Source: Actinomortierella ambigua
Taxonomy: Eukaryota; Mortierellomycota; Mortierellomycetes; Mortierellales; Mortierellaceae
Length of the DNA stretch: 50,993 bases
Reading direction: 5' to 3'
Assembly: GCA_016098155.1 (NCBI GenBank)
Contig: JAAAJB010000234.1
Span: 1 to 50,993 of the forward strand
Both the position numbers and the translations under genes were made by a program. The notes beneath the pieces were generated by a model. The model saw only the letters and a program-made list of their open reading frames with translations. It made no database searches and was not told where the DNA came from. The first letter of the stretch is position 1, and each line of letters begins with the position of its first letter. Of this stretch, positions 1 to 12,600 are shown piece after piece.

Positions 1-535
1 TTCTTGCTGCCTCGCTCTCGGCTGTTGCTCGCGCCCAGACCGCCTATTTCCCTTTCCCGCCTCAGGGACCTTGCATCGCCAGCTGCACCGACGTAAGCAC
101 CCATCTCACTGCCTACTTTTGCTGATATTATCACCATAACTAGCAGTAACTCTTGTCTCTCAGTACATCCATGTGCTCTGGAGGACGCTTCACCGGCAAA
201 CTCCACGCGACACCAGCTTTTGCGTAAGGGTATCAGGCTCTTTCTCAGCATGTTTCTCACATATCCACATATTCAATACTCTTATTCTCAATAACAAAAA
301 AAAAAAAAAACTTTAGTCTGCTGGCAAGTTCTTCTTCCCCATGTACGACGATGTCAATGAGAACGGACCCTTCTTCCTGGAGTCCCTGTCGTACAACTAC
401 GAACGCGGCACCCCCAAGGCCATTACCTTCATGAACAAGGCCGGTCCTTGTTTCGCCACCTGCCCCATGCCCGAGCAGGACCTGTACAGAGCCCAGTACC
501 CCCAAAAGCTGGCGTGGTACAACGCCAACAAGTAG
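1..535 (+). CDS. Small secreted cysteine-containing protein, 5' end missing
   Basis: This is the 3' part of a three-exon gene: exons 1-92, 164-223 and 317-535, all joined in phase 0 with GT-AG introns. The start codon lies just outside the window. The first visible residues (LAASLSAVARAQ) look like the end of a signal peptide with an A-x-A-like cleavage site, so the product is probably secreted. About 122 residues are visible. Two similar cysteine pairs stand out, PCIASC in exon 1 and PCFATC in exon 3, with another Cys at the end of exon 2. I do not recognise a named family. Exon 3 is the most certain part; the exon 2 frame was chosen because it keeps phase 0 on both sides. Confidence 0.6.
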
Positions 536-1585
536 ACTCCTTACCCTTGTCTCTTAAATTGTAAAGCAGGGAATTTCTCCCCTTGAATGTATACTGCCAC
601 GGAGTCCAACTCCTCTATCCCAACTCTGATTCCTCTTGAACATGGCTCTTGTAAGCAGACACTAATTGAAGAGGTTGAACAAAACAGAACATCGGTGCTG
701 AGGTGGTTTGAGGGTAGATGGATACGTGCAGGACACGCAACATAAAAAGTTTTCGTCCATTGTAAAATCCAGGAACAGTAATTCAGTAGATTAGTGATGT
801 GCCCTCCGCCTCCCATTTCATCAGCTGTTGCCTTGCAATGAATAGCTGGTATACCGGGTGTAGACGCGTAAAAGGATTCGGTGCTGGCGAGGGAGAGAGG
901 GGAGCAAGGCACATCGTCAATGCAATAGGCTTTTTCGTTCTGAGTCGGTGTAGGAGGAATGGAGATAAATTTGGTTTTAGTTCGCTGAGGACAGAGAAAG
1001 GGAGGTGCTGATGCCTGGTTGTGTGTTTTCCCATTCTGCAGGGCGGAGTCTGAAATTGGACGTGTCTGGCCCAGTGGCAGACTTGCATAACGCTTTTTTT
1101 TGTGTCTGTTCCTAGGCGAGTACATGTATTTGTGGTAGCGTGGATACATTCCAAGTCTCATCCAAACATTTCGATATCTTTGTCTCATCCAAACATTTCG
1201 ATATCTTTGTGATTCTGAGTGGGTTGGTCTTTGCTAACCGGTGCACAACGCTTGCTCCACCTTCAGAGAGATTTGTTTCGGGGATAAAGCCGATGGATAC
1301 GACTCCTGTGCCAGAATAGCCCTTATATCTCTTCCTTCCTACACACACTTCATTCAACCATGCATCGGCTGACCACACGCTCTCATATAAGCACAAGCGC
1401 TTTCTGCTGTGCGCGTCTGATTACATTATTTTGGCTTCGCACTCAATCCTTATCCCCACAATCCCAAAGATGGAGATACTCTTCCTCTGTGCTCGCAAAC
1501 TGGAGGTTCATTTGATGAAAAACCTAATCAAGGTGTTTATGTCAGTGCTCACCCTCCCGCTTTATTCGGCCCCGTTGATCCAGCA
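536..1585. other. Intergenic, no supported gene
   Basis: This stretch separates the 3' ends of the secreted-protein gene (+) and the Sel1 kinase gene (-). Several overlapping ORFs exist on both strands, up to 215 codons on the minus strand, but none has a recognisable domain or consistent splice structure. The only clear structure is a perfect 27-bp tandem duplication at 1155-1208. Confidence 0.6.
1155..1208. repeat. Perfect 27-bp tandem duplication
   Basis: Two adjacent identical 27-bp units, 1155-1181 and 1182-1208, each beginning GTCTCATCCAAACATTTCG. The unit is a multiple of three but does not lie in a gene I can support. It looks like a recent slippage duplication. Confidence 0.9.
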
Positions 1586-3998
1586 CTATTCTATTTGCAA
1601 GTCTGTTCGCTCTACCTTCTCTAAGAGCGCTTTCAGGGTTCTTTGCGCGTCCAAGTTCCCCTGTTCAGCGGCCTTGAGATACCACTGTGCGGCTTCATCG
1701 TTGCTCTGTTCGACTCCTTGGCCCAATTCAAAGATCCTACCTAGGGAAACCTGTGCATCCGCCAATCCTTGTTCTCCAGCCATCCGGTACCAGAGGACTG
1801 CTTCCACAATGTCCAGCTTGACTCCTTGGCCACTCGCAAGCATCTCTCCCAGGTGAAATTGTGCATCTTCGTTTCCCTGAAGTGCTGCCATGCGGTACCA
1901 GTCTGCAGCCTGCACATAATTTTCGACACAATCTCCCTTCAAGTATATCGATCCAAGAGTGCATTGTGCCAAAGAATGTCCTTGCTCAGCTGCGCGGAGG
2001 ATCCACTTCGTAGCCTCATCATCACTCTGATCGACGCCACGGCCACCGTCGTACATCAGCCCAAGATTATACTCCGCATCGGCAAAGCCTTGGTCAGCTG
2101 CCTTTTTGTACCAAGCGACGGCCTCAGCATCGTTCCGCTCGACGCTACGGCCCTCATAGTACATCCATCCAAGATTGTGCTGAGCCTTTGGATTGCCTTG
2201 ACTGGCAGACTTACGAAACAGGGACAGCGCTTCATCGTCGCTTTGCTCAACACCGCCGCGTCCGTGGATATACATGAAGCCGAGACTGTTTGTAGCTTCC
2301 GCGTTTCCTTGGCGAACAGCCTTACGCAGCCAAGACACAGCCTCAGTGTCGCTCTGTGGGAGGCCACGGCCATGCTGGAACATGAAGGCAAGATTGCACT
2401 GTGCGTCTCCAAACCCCTGCTGGGCGGCGAGGAGATACCACTTGACTGCCTCAGTGTCGTTTTGCTCGACGCCTCGGCCCTCTGCAAACATCAGTCCAAG
2501 GTTGTAGTACGCTTGCACGACGCCCTTGCTGGCGGCTTCGCGGAACCACGCGACAGCTTCTGCGTCGTCCCGCTCGACGCCAAGGCCATTTTGATACATG
2601 TAGCCCATGTTACTCTGCGCGCCCACGTTTCCTTGTTTGGCGGCCATGAGGAACCAAGAGGCAGCCTCGGCGTTGCTCCGTTCAACTCCCTGACCGCTGA
2701 GATATCGCAGCCCAAGTCTATAGCGTGCTTCAGAGGACCCTTGCTCGGCTGATTTTCGCAGCCAGCCCAGAGCATCTTCGTCCGTTGCCTTTGATCGGCG
2801 GCCTGTGCTTGGTTGATTATCATGGTGGTGTTGTGGCTCTGGGCTTTGTTGAACATGCGACGGTGAGGGCGAGAGAGATGTAGTAGAGCTGAGCCTCAGA
2901 GCAGCGTCTTCTAGTCCATCCCCGAGCTTCCCATTTTCGATGTTGGGGCGAGTGGCATCATTGGTGGTGCCAGACCTGGTCCTGTTTGAAAATGAGGTCC
3001 CGTCAGTACTTGCTGATATGGATAAAAAGCTTTGGTCGCTGTCGCTGGTGTGCACCACTGGCTGAGCGTCGACCAGTATCACCTCGATCGCCTCGGGCCG
3101 CTTTGCTGGTTCCTGGTGCCAGCATCGCTCAACCCAATTATGGTATTCGGGTGGGGTCTCCTCTGGGATCTCCTCTCGCTCACCACTCCTGACAAGAGCT
3201 GCAACCATCTCGGTGTTGACTTGGTCCTTGAACGGTTTGGTGCAACCAGCGGCCATCTCCCACATGACCACACCAAAAGCATATATGTCGGTCATATTTG
3301 TGTACTTGGGCCTGGCCACAAGCAGCTCAGGGGCGAGCCAGCGCATGGTGCCGACGATGACGGCGGCGTCAACCGACCTTGAGGCACTTGTCGATTTGGT
3401 GTCTGCGAGGCCAAAATCGGCCAGCTTGACCTCCATCGTGGAAGAGAGCAAGACGTTGGCGCTTTTGAGGTCTCGATGGACAATGCCTTCGCCATGAATG
3501 TACTCGAGCCCACGAGCCATTTCATGAGCGAATCGTGTCCTGGTCGGCCAATCCAGCTGAGTCCTCATGATGGCATGGGCTAGACTGCCATTCTCAGCAA
3601 TGTCCATGAGGAGGTATAGCGAGCCCTGTTGATGGAGGGTCTCGTAATATTGAACAACATTGCGGTGCCTGAGTCGTCGAAGGATGGAGATTTCGTTTTG
3701 GATGGATTGTTGGTGATATTCTGTCTGAGAGAGAAAGTACTTTTTGGCGGCGCACGGCTGTCCGCACCAGCGGGCGTGGTAGACGGCGCCGTAGGCGCCA
3801 GACCCTAGGCGCTCGTGAAGCGTAAGCGACTGAGGAGGGAGGATGGGTGAGAAGCTCGTTTGAAACAGCAAAAAAAAAAAAAAAAAAGAGAGTTTATCAC
3901 GCATACCATCACTTGGGCAAGGATACCAGTGCGATCAGTGGCGAAGGGGAAAAAATACAGAATCTCAAGGTCATGCCATCCTTAAATTCCTCAATCAT
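1586..3998 (-). CDS. TKL-type protein kinase with C-terminal Sel1 repeats
   Basis: Predicted 771-residue cytosolic signalling protein. The main exon is 3829-1586; a short first exon, 3998-3927 (ATG at 3998), joins it in phase 0 over a 97-bp intron containing a long homopolymer. The kinase domain (about 28-270) has the glycine loop GSGAYGAVY, a Lys in AAKK, the catalytic loop HRDLKSAN with Asp near 144, DFG near 162 and a GTMRWLAPE activation segment; the LKSAN form is typical of TKL/RAF-like kinases. A polar linker follows. Residues ~370-750 hold ten Sel1 repeats of about 36 residues (pattern A-x3-LG-x2-Y-x2-G-x-GV...EA-x2-W-x3-AA-x-QG), usually a protein-binding solenoid. Substrates are unknown. 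The kinase looks catalytically intact. The first exon is the least certain part: reading straight through would give a poly-Phe leader, which I read as intron. Confidence 0.85.
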
Positions 3999-4691
3999 TG
4001 TTAGTCATCAATCTCCCTGCACCCCTCTCTTCGCTTGAATGAAGCCTCATGAACAATATTCACATGGCAATGTCCCTCGTGGGTATATGAGTCAACTGTT
4101 TCACCGAGCTGTATGTATTTCGACTCGTAGCCAGCCAGCCCTCTCAGAAGCGCCGAGCGACAATTTTCGGTAACATCCGGTCCCGGGCTTGTTGCATGAA
4201 ATCTTGTCATGTGGATAACCGCACGCCATGTGCAAACGGCTCTGAGGTGATGCTACATTCAAGCAGACGGTTCTCGACACCACGGGGGTGCTTCTCCAAG
4301 TGAACGCGTTTGGTCTGGGTCGCGGCAGACTGTTGATTCACGCGGAGCACGGAAGGTTGTGAACGCGGACGTGTTTGAACCCTGCATGCCAGACCTTTCA
4401 GGTGGGTTACACCACCCGTCCGCGAGGCCCCCAAAGTCTGCATCGGGTATAGCTGATCGCAAAGTCTTGTTTCTCGACGACTCTAAGAATGACGAGGGAA
4501 AGCAGGGAAAGCGTCAGAGGGAGGAGTAAGAGCAGCAGTGGGGAAAGCGAGGGGTACTTTACAGCCTCGAGCGCCAGCAGAAACTGCGAAGTTGGCTCAA
4601 GCAGGTGCAAAGCAAATTGAGTATCTGAAGTCTTATACAAACCCCTCTTGCAGTAAATTCACACTTCTTCTCCATTCTCATCCCGATCAAC
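3999..4691. promoter_or_regulatory. Divergent promoter region, Sel1 kinase / pyridoxal kinase
   Basis: A 693-bp spacer between the start codons of two divergently transcribed genes. I see no credible coding sequence. At 4388-4413 it contains a motif (GCCAGACCTTTC followed by AGGTGGGTTACAC) that nearly matches the outer right end of the foldback element at 37.8 kb. It may hold a degraded relative of that element. Confidence 0.5.
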
Positions 4692-6065
4692 ATGTCTAGC
4701 CCACGAGTACTGAGCATTCAATCCCACATTGTGTCTGGGTATTGTGGCAACAAGGCAGCAACATTTCCATTGCAGCTCTTGGGGTTTGATGTCGACGTGA
4801 TCAACACTGTCAACTTTTCGAATCACACAGGTACTACACCAGAAAAGAGGGGTTCGAACGGTGTCTCTGTCAGCTGTTTCGTTTGACTGACACCCTCGTT
4901 CTCTGTTTCTCATACGGATTGTGGCTCCTCTCCCAACAAGGGTACCCATCATGGACAGGCGAGCAAGCCAGCGCCAAGCAGCTAGAGTCGCTGCTAGATG
5001 GCTTGCAAGAAAACGATCTAGATGACTATACCCACATACTGACAGGCTACATTGGTAATGCCGAGAGTTTGACAGCTGTTAGTAAAATCATTGGCCGTCT
5101 CAAGTCTAAATCAGACCCGATCTTTGGTAGGTGTGTGAGTGAGGAATGCCAGCGAGATAGAAGAGATGAACAAGAAAAGAAAAACAAAAAGGCTGACACC
5201 ATTTTCTTACCGTTGGACCTGAATACAATCAGTCCTTGATCCTGTTATGGGGGACAATGGGCAGCTGTATGTCCAGCCCGACGTAATCCCTGTCTACCGA
5301 GATATGATGAGAATTGCAAAAGTCATCACGCCGAACCAGTATGAGGCAGAGTAAGTGTCATTTCCACTATGAGCGTGTATGTATATGGAGAGGGTGTGTG
5401 TGTGTGTGGAGAGAGAGAGAACAGGAATAACTGACACGAATAATTGTCTTTTCGGCCTCATTAGGGTCCTGACGGATATCGAGATCACTGATTGGGCTAC
5501 GTGCAAGAAAGCCATCGAAGCCCTTCATAGTGCTGGAGTCGAGAACGTTGTCCTGACTTCTGTGACGTTGTCGGCCAAAGAGGTTGAGGAGCATGCAGTT
5601 GATGCGGCCGGTATCGGCCTGCATGATACACACTCAGTAAATAACGATCCAAAGGGGCCGGAGATGTATTGCGTCTGCAGTAGTCGAAAGGAGAGCGATG
5701 GCTTGCCGGCAAGGATGTTCGCCATCGGATTTCCTACGTACGATGGTCACTTCACAGGTACAGGCGATCTCTTTTCAGCGTTGCTGGTAGGTAGACTGGA
5801 GGAGGCGCTTCGAGATGACCATGGGTCTATAAATGAAGGTCCGACAGCGCTTGCTCTGGCGTGCGTCAAGGTGGTTGCGACGATGAAGGCGGTCGTGCTG
5901 AGAACCTTCCTGGCCCAGAAAGGTCTGACTGGAAGATCTGGGATTGACCGTACTCAAGCCAACGCTGCTGCAATCGTCAAGCTGTGCGAACTGAAGTTGA
6001 TCCAGAGCAAGAAAGATATTGAGCAGCCCGATGTTCATGGAGTGCATGCGATAGAGGTGGTATAG
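4692..6065 (+). CDS. Pyridoxal kinase
   Basis: Predicted 347-residue ATP-dependent kinase of the B6 salvage pathway, phosphorylating pyridoxal, pyridoxine or pyridoxamine in the cytosol (PdxK/BUD16 family). Four exons: 4692-4830, 4941-5126, 5233-5350 and 5465-6065, with phases consistent at every junction. Family landmarks in order: the N-terminal [16 protein letters not shown] substrate-binding segment, VNFSNHTG, the LTGYIG segment, DPVMGDNG (residues ~110-120), ITPNQYEAE, and the [10 protein letters not shown] motif whose Asp is the expected catalytic base. Length is slightly above the yeast and human enzymes because of an insertion before GTGD and a longer C-terminus. An AATAAA at 6122-6127 follows the stop. 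Every core motif is present, so I expect an active enzyme. Confidence 0.93.
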
Positions 6066-6600
6066 ACGCCCCGATTTGTTACACTTAATCCTGCACCTCA
6101 TGCAGCGGCGCCACCAAAGGAAATAAAATGTTTGTCTTCAAGGCAAGGATTGGGTCTGTCTCACAAAAGTAGTGGATATTTTTGGGATATGATGAGGGGA
6201 AGACAACCAGCCCAGCCAACTGGCCTCTTTGCATCAGCTGGGCCGTTGCAAAAGGTGGGGCTGGGGTGGGAACTCGAATGCGGGTTACACTTTTTTTCAC
6301 TCTTTCTCTCTCTTGTTCGTTCTCACTCTCTAAACACTTTTGTATCTACGGCTGTGTGCTCTTGTCTCTACCTCCTTTTGTTCAGTACCCACGATTTCTC
6401 ATCACCGTTCTCCTTCACGCCTTGCTCCTCTGCGCCAAGCAGCGGAAAATGACCCCGACAGCTCATTCTGCTCCCCCGAGGATAGCGAGGCCAGTGCATC
6501 ATCACTCTGCAACATGGAAAGACTCCATCAACCCATAACGTGCAACAACGACCTCATCTTTTTTACACACAGCAACATCGCCACTACTACCAACGGGAAG
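6066..6600. other. Intergenic / 5' leader of the GPCR gene
   Basis: The first part holds the 3' end of the pyridoxal kinase gene, with AATAAA at 6122-6127. From about 6285 it is a pyrimidine-rich C/T tract, typical of fungal promoters and 5' UTRs. An in-frame ATG at 6514 could extend the GPCR by 29 residues, but the ATG at 6601 gives a cleaner signal peptide. Confidence 0.55.
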
Positions 6601-9600
6601 ATGCCCTGGCCGCCACGGCCGCGGGGGCCATGGCGTCCTGCACGGCATGTTGGTTTTAGGCGTATCTTGCAGTGGTCAGCGCCCCTTGTCCTAACGTCCT
6701 TCATCCTGGTCTTGGCGCTCATCATGCCTTGCCATGGTGCGGCCCAGAATGATAACAGAGTCAACCCTAGCATCCATACCCCCCTCCTTCTTCCCCCATC
6801 CCATGCAGCAACACACACAGCGACCGAAACAACATCCGCGGATCCATCGTCCATCGTCCTGCCTACACCCACATCCACCTTCGTGCCACGGGTACCTCCA
6901 TACCTAGGCCCTGGATTCCATAACCCTGTCCGGCCACCTTCCATTCTAGAGGACGAGTTTAAAGACTTATGGTTCGGTGTCCCCGGAACACTCAAGATCG
7001 GGGTACTCCTTCCTTTTGCGGACCCCAAGTATGCATATCGTCGCTGGCTCTCACGCAAAGCGTTCACAGTAAGCAAATCCAAAAATTATGTGTTGTACTA
7101 AGCACAAATAGTCTTTAAAAATGATCAAGGGGCTGAAGTAAGATGGGCATTTGCGACGAATGAACATAGGCGCTTAGGATTGCTGTGGAGCACGTCAACC
7201 AACACCAGAAGATACCAGGTAGGTGAGCTTATACTAAGTCCATGGTTCTTTATGCGACCGAGGCAAGGCGTCCCGGTTCTTTCGTCTCACTGGCATACCT
7301 CCTTGACCTGTTCTACTTTCAGGCATGAATGTCTCCTTGGTCATCAGAGACAGTCAGGAGCCCCTTCAACAATCGAACATTACTGGAACTGCTGCTGCGA
7401 TCTCCTCCACGACACGAATCTTAGCTCTAGATGTAGGTGATTTCGAAAACTTGCTTCACATTTGATGTCTTGCTGCGTGATCTGTCCTTGCACTCAATTG
7501 AATCTACTTGAAATTAGATTGCCGCTGTCATTGGCGACATCGATTCCGAACTTACGATGGCCGAAGCGCTCATGACCTCGAGCATTGGCATTCCCCAGTG
7601 TATTTTCTCCTCCAGTAAGATCATTGTTCCTTTCACTCCAAATGTGCATTTTCTTCTTTGAAGGAGTTGCGTGCATTAGTCTTCGTAGCTCACGACCATC
7701 ATTTTCTTTTTCGATCATGAAACAATAGGTAGCACGGATTTGGCGCAGCTACGACGTTACCCTTATCTTTTTCGCACCTCCCCGTCTGTGTTGACCCAGC
7801 TGGATGCACTCAGTCGTGTTGTAATTTATTTTGATTGGCGGCGAGTGTCGCTCATCTATGCCCCAGATTCCGTTGGAGTCCTAGGTAATTTTTCAACGTG
7901 CTTGCGAACGCATCTTCGAGTAAAATATAACCATCTGGGGGCGGGGTTTGACGATTAACACCGCTACACGAACTTACCTTTCATACCTTACTTAGGAGAG
8001 GCGATCGTTTCTCGAATCTTGGGATCAAAGGGCATCACGATTGTCAAGTATCAGCTTCAGGACGCCGATGCGGGTGGTATGGACGAGACTGGAGATCTCG
8101 GCTCATCTGTAGCAGATGTCATTAGGGCCCTCAAGCAAGGCGACACGCGCATCCACATCCTTGTCGCTGCCCGGACACATCAAGTGCGCATTCTAGATCA
8201 GTTCCGGTATGGCATATATAAGTGTAGGATGTGTGCTCTCGATCAAAAGAGTGGCGCCATTTGCTCCCTTACTGACGTTTCTTAATTATAAACAGGCATG
8301 CCGGCTTGGTTCGCAAGGGTCATACATGGCTAACTCCAACTGACCTGTCAGATTCGCTCGCTCAGATTGCTAACAGAGATGATTTCAATGGACTCATCAT
8401 GGCTGATGCACAATGGGACCTTGGGGACTGGATGCCATACCGCCATTTTCAGAATGAGTGGGCGTCTCGCGACTCGAAAAAGTAGGGGGAAGTAACTTAA
8501 AGATTAAGGGAGAGTCATACGACGTTTTTTACCTTGTCAGAATCGTTTGTGCTCACAGTACATCTTATTTTTCTTCATATTTTGTTCGCTCAGATACCCT
8601 GGCGCTGGTGCAGAAAATATGGCCTTTTCGGCGCACCAGTCTTTTGCATATTCATGCGTGGAGGTCATTGCTCAAGGTTATGCCAAGGTAAGAGCCCAAT
8701 AGAGTTTGAAGGACTCAATCTCACTGAATGACTGTCTGTCGCGCGATGTCTAATTACCCCTGTTTGCGACTACTTTTCCCCTCGTTATCCAGCTTGTTCA
8801 AGACACATTAGAGCGCTATCCGAATGACACAGAGAGAATAGAAAAGCTTTTAGAGCTACGGGGTGGCAGGAGAAGCGCCGAGCTTTCGGTGAACACTCTA
8901 GGAACAATGAACTTTGAGACGGCTGGTGGTTCGTTCACGCTCAACCCCGAGGGCGCCCCTAGCAAAATGTAAGCAGGCCTTCAAAGTTATTGAATCAATT
9001 TGCCGTGGGGTGGAGCTTTCTAACTTTTGAGGATCGAACAAAAAAAAAAATTGGGTGTCTCTCAAGTGACATGAGATGTTTAGCTGACGTGAGTGTCTTT
9101 GCAATTTTTGTAGCCACGTTGCCATTTTCAGTTTCCAGAATGGCTCGAGTATGGCTCACGGCACCTGGGACGGAAAAAAACTTGATATACGCCGCCCAGT
9201 CATATTCAACGACGGAACAACCAATGTGCCCCTGTATGCGCCAGCATGGGAGGGTAAGTGGTTGGCTACAGTTGTCGCCTGTTTTGGATTCCAAGTGTCC
9301 ACCATCTAACGAAGCAATCCTCTCTCCTCCATTGTTGAAATTGATACGATCTGATCAATGCCCAACTATAGAGCTGAACCCCAAACTGAGTAATCCCTTT
9401 AATATCATCATGTTGGTACTATCCAGCGTACTCATGGTCTGCTTGGTCGGTGCAGGCATCACCACCGTTGTACATCGTCACAACATTATTATCAAGTCTG
9501 CCAGGTACTGTGGATACGCACCGAGGCATCTATTTTCAGCACTAAAACACGCTCTGAACAAGTAAACTCATTTCATCTCTCCTCTCTCCTCTCTTTCACG

Positions 9601-12600
9601 GTTACCTAGTCCTCTCTTCTGTATTATTGAGCTAGTCGGCATGTTCCTCCCCTTGATTTGGATCTGCCTTGAGCTAAATACGCCTACTCACGGTATTTGT
9701 AGGGGGGGCATGACTCTTCTAGTCATTGGCCTAACTATCAATGTTTCGGCACTGGCCATCAAGAATTTCCGCATCTACCGCATTTTCAACAGTGCTAGTC
9801 GCATCAACCATGCCGTCTCGAATAGGTATCTGCTCCAGGTCGTCTCCGTTCCTGTCCTTCTCTGCTTGATCCCAAACCTTGCTCATGTCATTTTGGACCA
9901 CTCGGCGCCTACGCTACTCCGCTTACGGGACTCAGAGTACTGGGTGTACTGCACCCCGAAGGACCGTGAAGCTGGCTGGGTCATCGCTATTTGTATAGTA
10001 CCTGCAATTGTTATCATCTTTGCTGTGTACTTGGCATTTCAGACTCGAAATGTTACAAGGCTTTGGAACGAGGCGCGCGCCATTGCTGCCACTATCTAGT
10101 AAGTTGTATTACCAGCAAAGGAAGCAAAGAATTAGTAAGAGTGTTTAGGACGTGGCAGACGTATTTCTTTGATATAGTACTCAAAAGGGTGGACTGCTCA
10201 CAGCTATATTTTCTCATTGTTCATACATAGCGTTATTGCATTGTTTGCTATCGTGATTTTGATTGTCCAAAGCTTTCCGAAAGAATTCTACCACGTCTAC
10301 TATCATGTCACACTCATTTCGGTCTACATGGTGAGCTTGCTTGAGTACCTGATTCTCTTCGGGCCAAAATTGCACAATCTGATCCTTCAACGCAAAGGCA
10401 TGCATGTTGCTGCAGGGCGAGAGAGTCGGGAGTTAGAGCAAATTTTGCGAGATGAGATGCCCGCCAGCAGAGATATCCCCGATGGTGGCGGTGCTGGCGT
10501 CGTTAGTATCCCGCTTTCGATGCAACACGTTTCGCCAACTGCAGTCGTCAAGCGAGGAGCTCTAGGAGGCGAAGCGTTGGTTGTCCAGTCTTTACATCCC
10601 CCTCCCTCGTCCGTCATCTCAAGCCATCGTAGGCCGAGCGAGCTGGAGCATGATCTAACATTTTTGCAGGAAACAAGAAGCGATACATATTTCTCGACAG
10701 AAGCCAGTGGGATTGATCCGCCCTCGTCCTTGGATTTTAGACGACGATTGAATCACCCGCTGACACCTTCACTGACAGGCGTTGCGATTGATCCTTTGAT
10801 GCATCGGTCGGACAGCAACATGACTGGGAGCACTCGCGACAGCTTTCCCTGGGGGGTGGGCAGCTGTTCAAGTACTGTAGGCGTCGACCAGCTGCAAGCC
10901 ATGGCGGCGATCCATTCATCATCACGTGAGGCGTCACGTACCTCACGCCATCCTCTGTCCCGGTCACCAGGATATTCACCACAGTCGAATGCGAATGGTC
11001 CTGATGAGCGCCAAGCAGGTCATATGGGTCCTGGCGTCGAATCCTCAACCAGCTCGCTAGAACAGTACCTTCACACAACAACACGGATCAAAATTGAATC
11101 GGCCACGACTACATCTGGTGAGCCAAGCGCCTCGAGTACGTCGATTGAAAGCGGTAGCGGCTTCTCGAACAGTGAGCCAGTGTCGTCACCAGCAGGGTCT
11201 CCCAAGTTGGCAAACCGGTCTTCGTCCACGTCTCGCCCTCACTCGCCTCAAACGGTACCTCGGCTTTGCGCCCGTCTGCTTCCACCAACTACTGGTAGTG
11301 GTAATGTGGGAAGTCCATGGCGTTCTACCACCCAGGCGTCGACGTCCATACGTTTTATTCACGATGCCCGTTCATCATCACCAGGTGCAGCACCATCTGC
11401 GGAAAGCGGCAGCCAGAAGAGCGGTGTTAGTGCATCTCCCGTGGCACCACAGTCCGATTCGAAGCAACAGCAGTGCCCCCGCATTGCCAACAGTGATGTC
11501 ACTGGTCGTAGTCGTCAAAGTACCGGGGAGTCGGTCCGCGATCTTGCTCTCCCCGACATGCATTCGGTGCTCATGGAGAGATCAAGTGTTACAGAGCAGT
11601 CAATGCTGTCGCCTCATCCTGCACAGACCATCTACTCGCATTCTGGCAGTCGATACCTCACCGATTCATCAAATGATGCGCAGGAGATTTTGACCACGGC
11701 GCGACCGTACCTGAGCGACACTCGTATAGAGTCGTTTGGGAGCCACAGCAGCGGTCTTAGCCATCATGACATTACAGTCCACCATTCAACGGCAGAGGTA
11801 GCCTCAGCATCTCCTGTTTCAAGACTGGAAGAGCCGAGGGTTTCGTTTCCGGGGGGCCACCTACTGGACCTGGAACCGAGCTATCTTGGCCCGCCCTTGA
11901 TGGGCCTTCCAGACCGGCTGAGGAGAGAGATCGCTAGTGAGAATCCTCATGTGTGGCATGGAGGAGGAAGAGGAGGGCTTGCGGGCTCAGCATATCGTGG
12001 TCACTCACGAATGGGCAGTGGGGACTCAGGTCTCCAAACAAGGCCTGTTAGGTCTGGGTATGAACAATCAGCTGACCTCGAGAGCGCCTTTGTTCCTCAT
12101 GTCGTGGGCATCGGCAGTTCGCCTGTCACACCAAGCCAGCGGTCGGTCACATCAGCAAAAAATCCTCTCAAGGAGATTCGGGTATTTTTTTTATATGTTG
12201 AGCTCACGGACTCTTTTTTTGAAGAAAATAAGGTACAGCGCGCCGTTCCTCTGAACTGATCCATCCATCTTTTCATTCATAGATGGACTCATACACTGTC
12301 GTGGTCCCTGTACAGCGTCAGCGCTGGTACTTGCTTAGTGTCTTAGCTCAGTGGAGAATGTCACGCGTCATCTTTGTGCCTCGCTCCAAGGTTTTGGTCA
12401 TTATCGATGTGAGTTTGATGTCTCATTCATAGTTTGGGCCATTTGCTTCGCTTCTCTCTCTGAATTTGTCAATAACTCGTGAACATTCATCTTGGTTCTA
12501 CAGCTCGCAACCGAGAAAGCAGAAAGCCTCATCTTGTACTCAATTGAGGATGGGACCCCTTCAATGACCTGCCAGAGGCAGCAGCAACAGCTGATACAAG

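Noticed and set aside
541..1188. 215-codon minus-strand ORF in the first intergenic region
   Set aside because: Its start lies inside the 27-bp duplication. It has no recognisable domain or signal peptide, and other frames of similar length overlap it.
1769..2752. 327-codon plus-strand ORF opposite the Sel1 repeats
   Set aside because: It mirrors the periodic Sel1 coding sequence on the other strand. The repeat periodicity keeps the antisense frame open.
3830..3904. Read-through N-terminus of the kinase with a run of Phe
   Set aside because: The run comes from a long A/T homopolymer that looks like intron. A TCCTCAG acceptor at 3830 and an upstream phase-0 exon explain it better.
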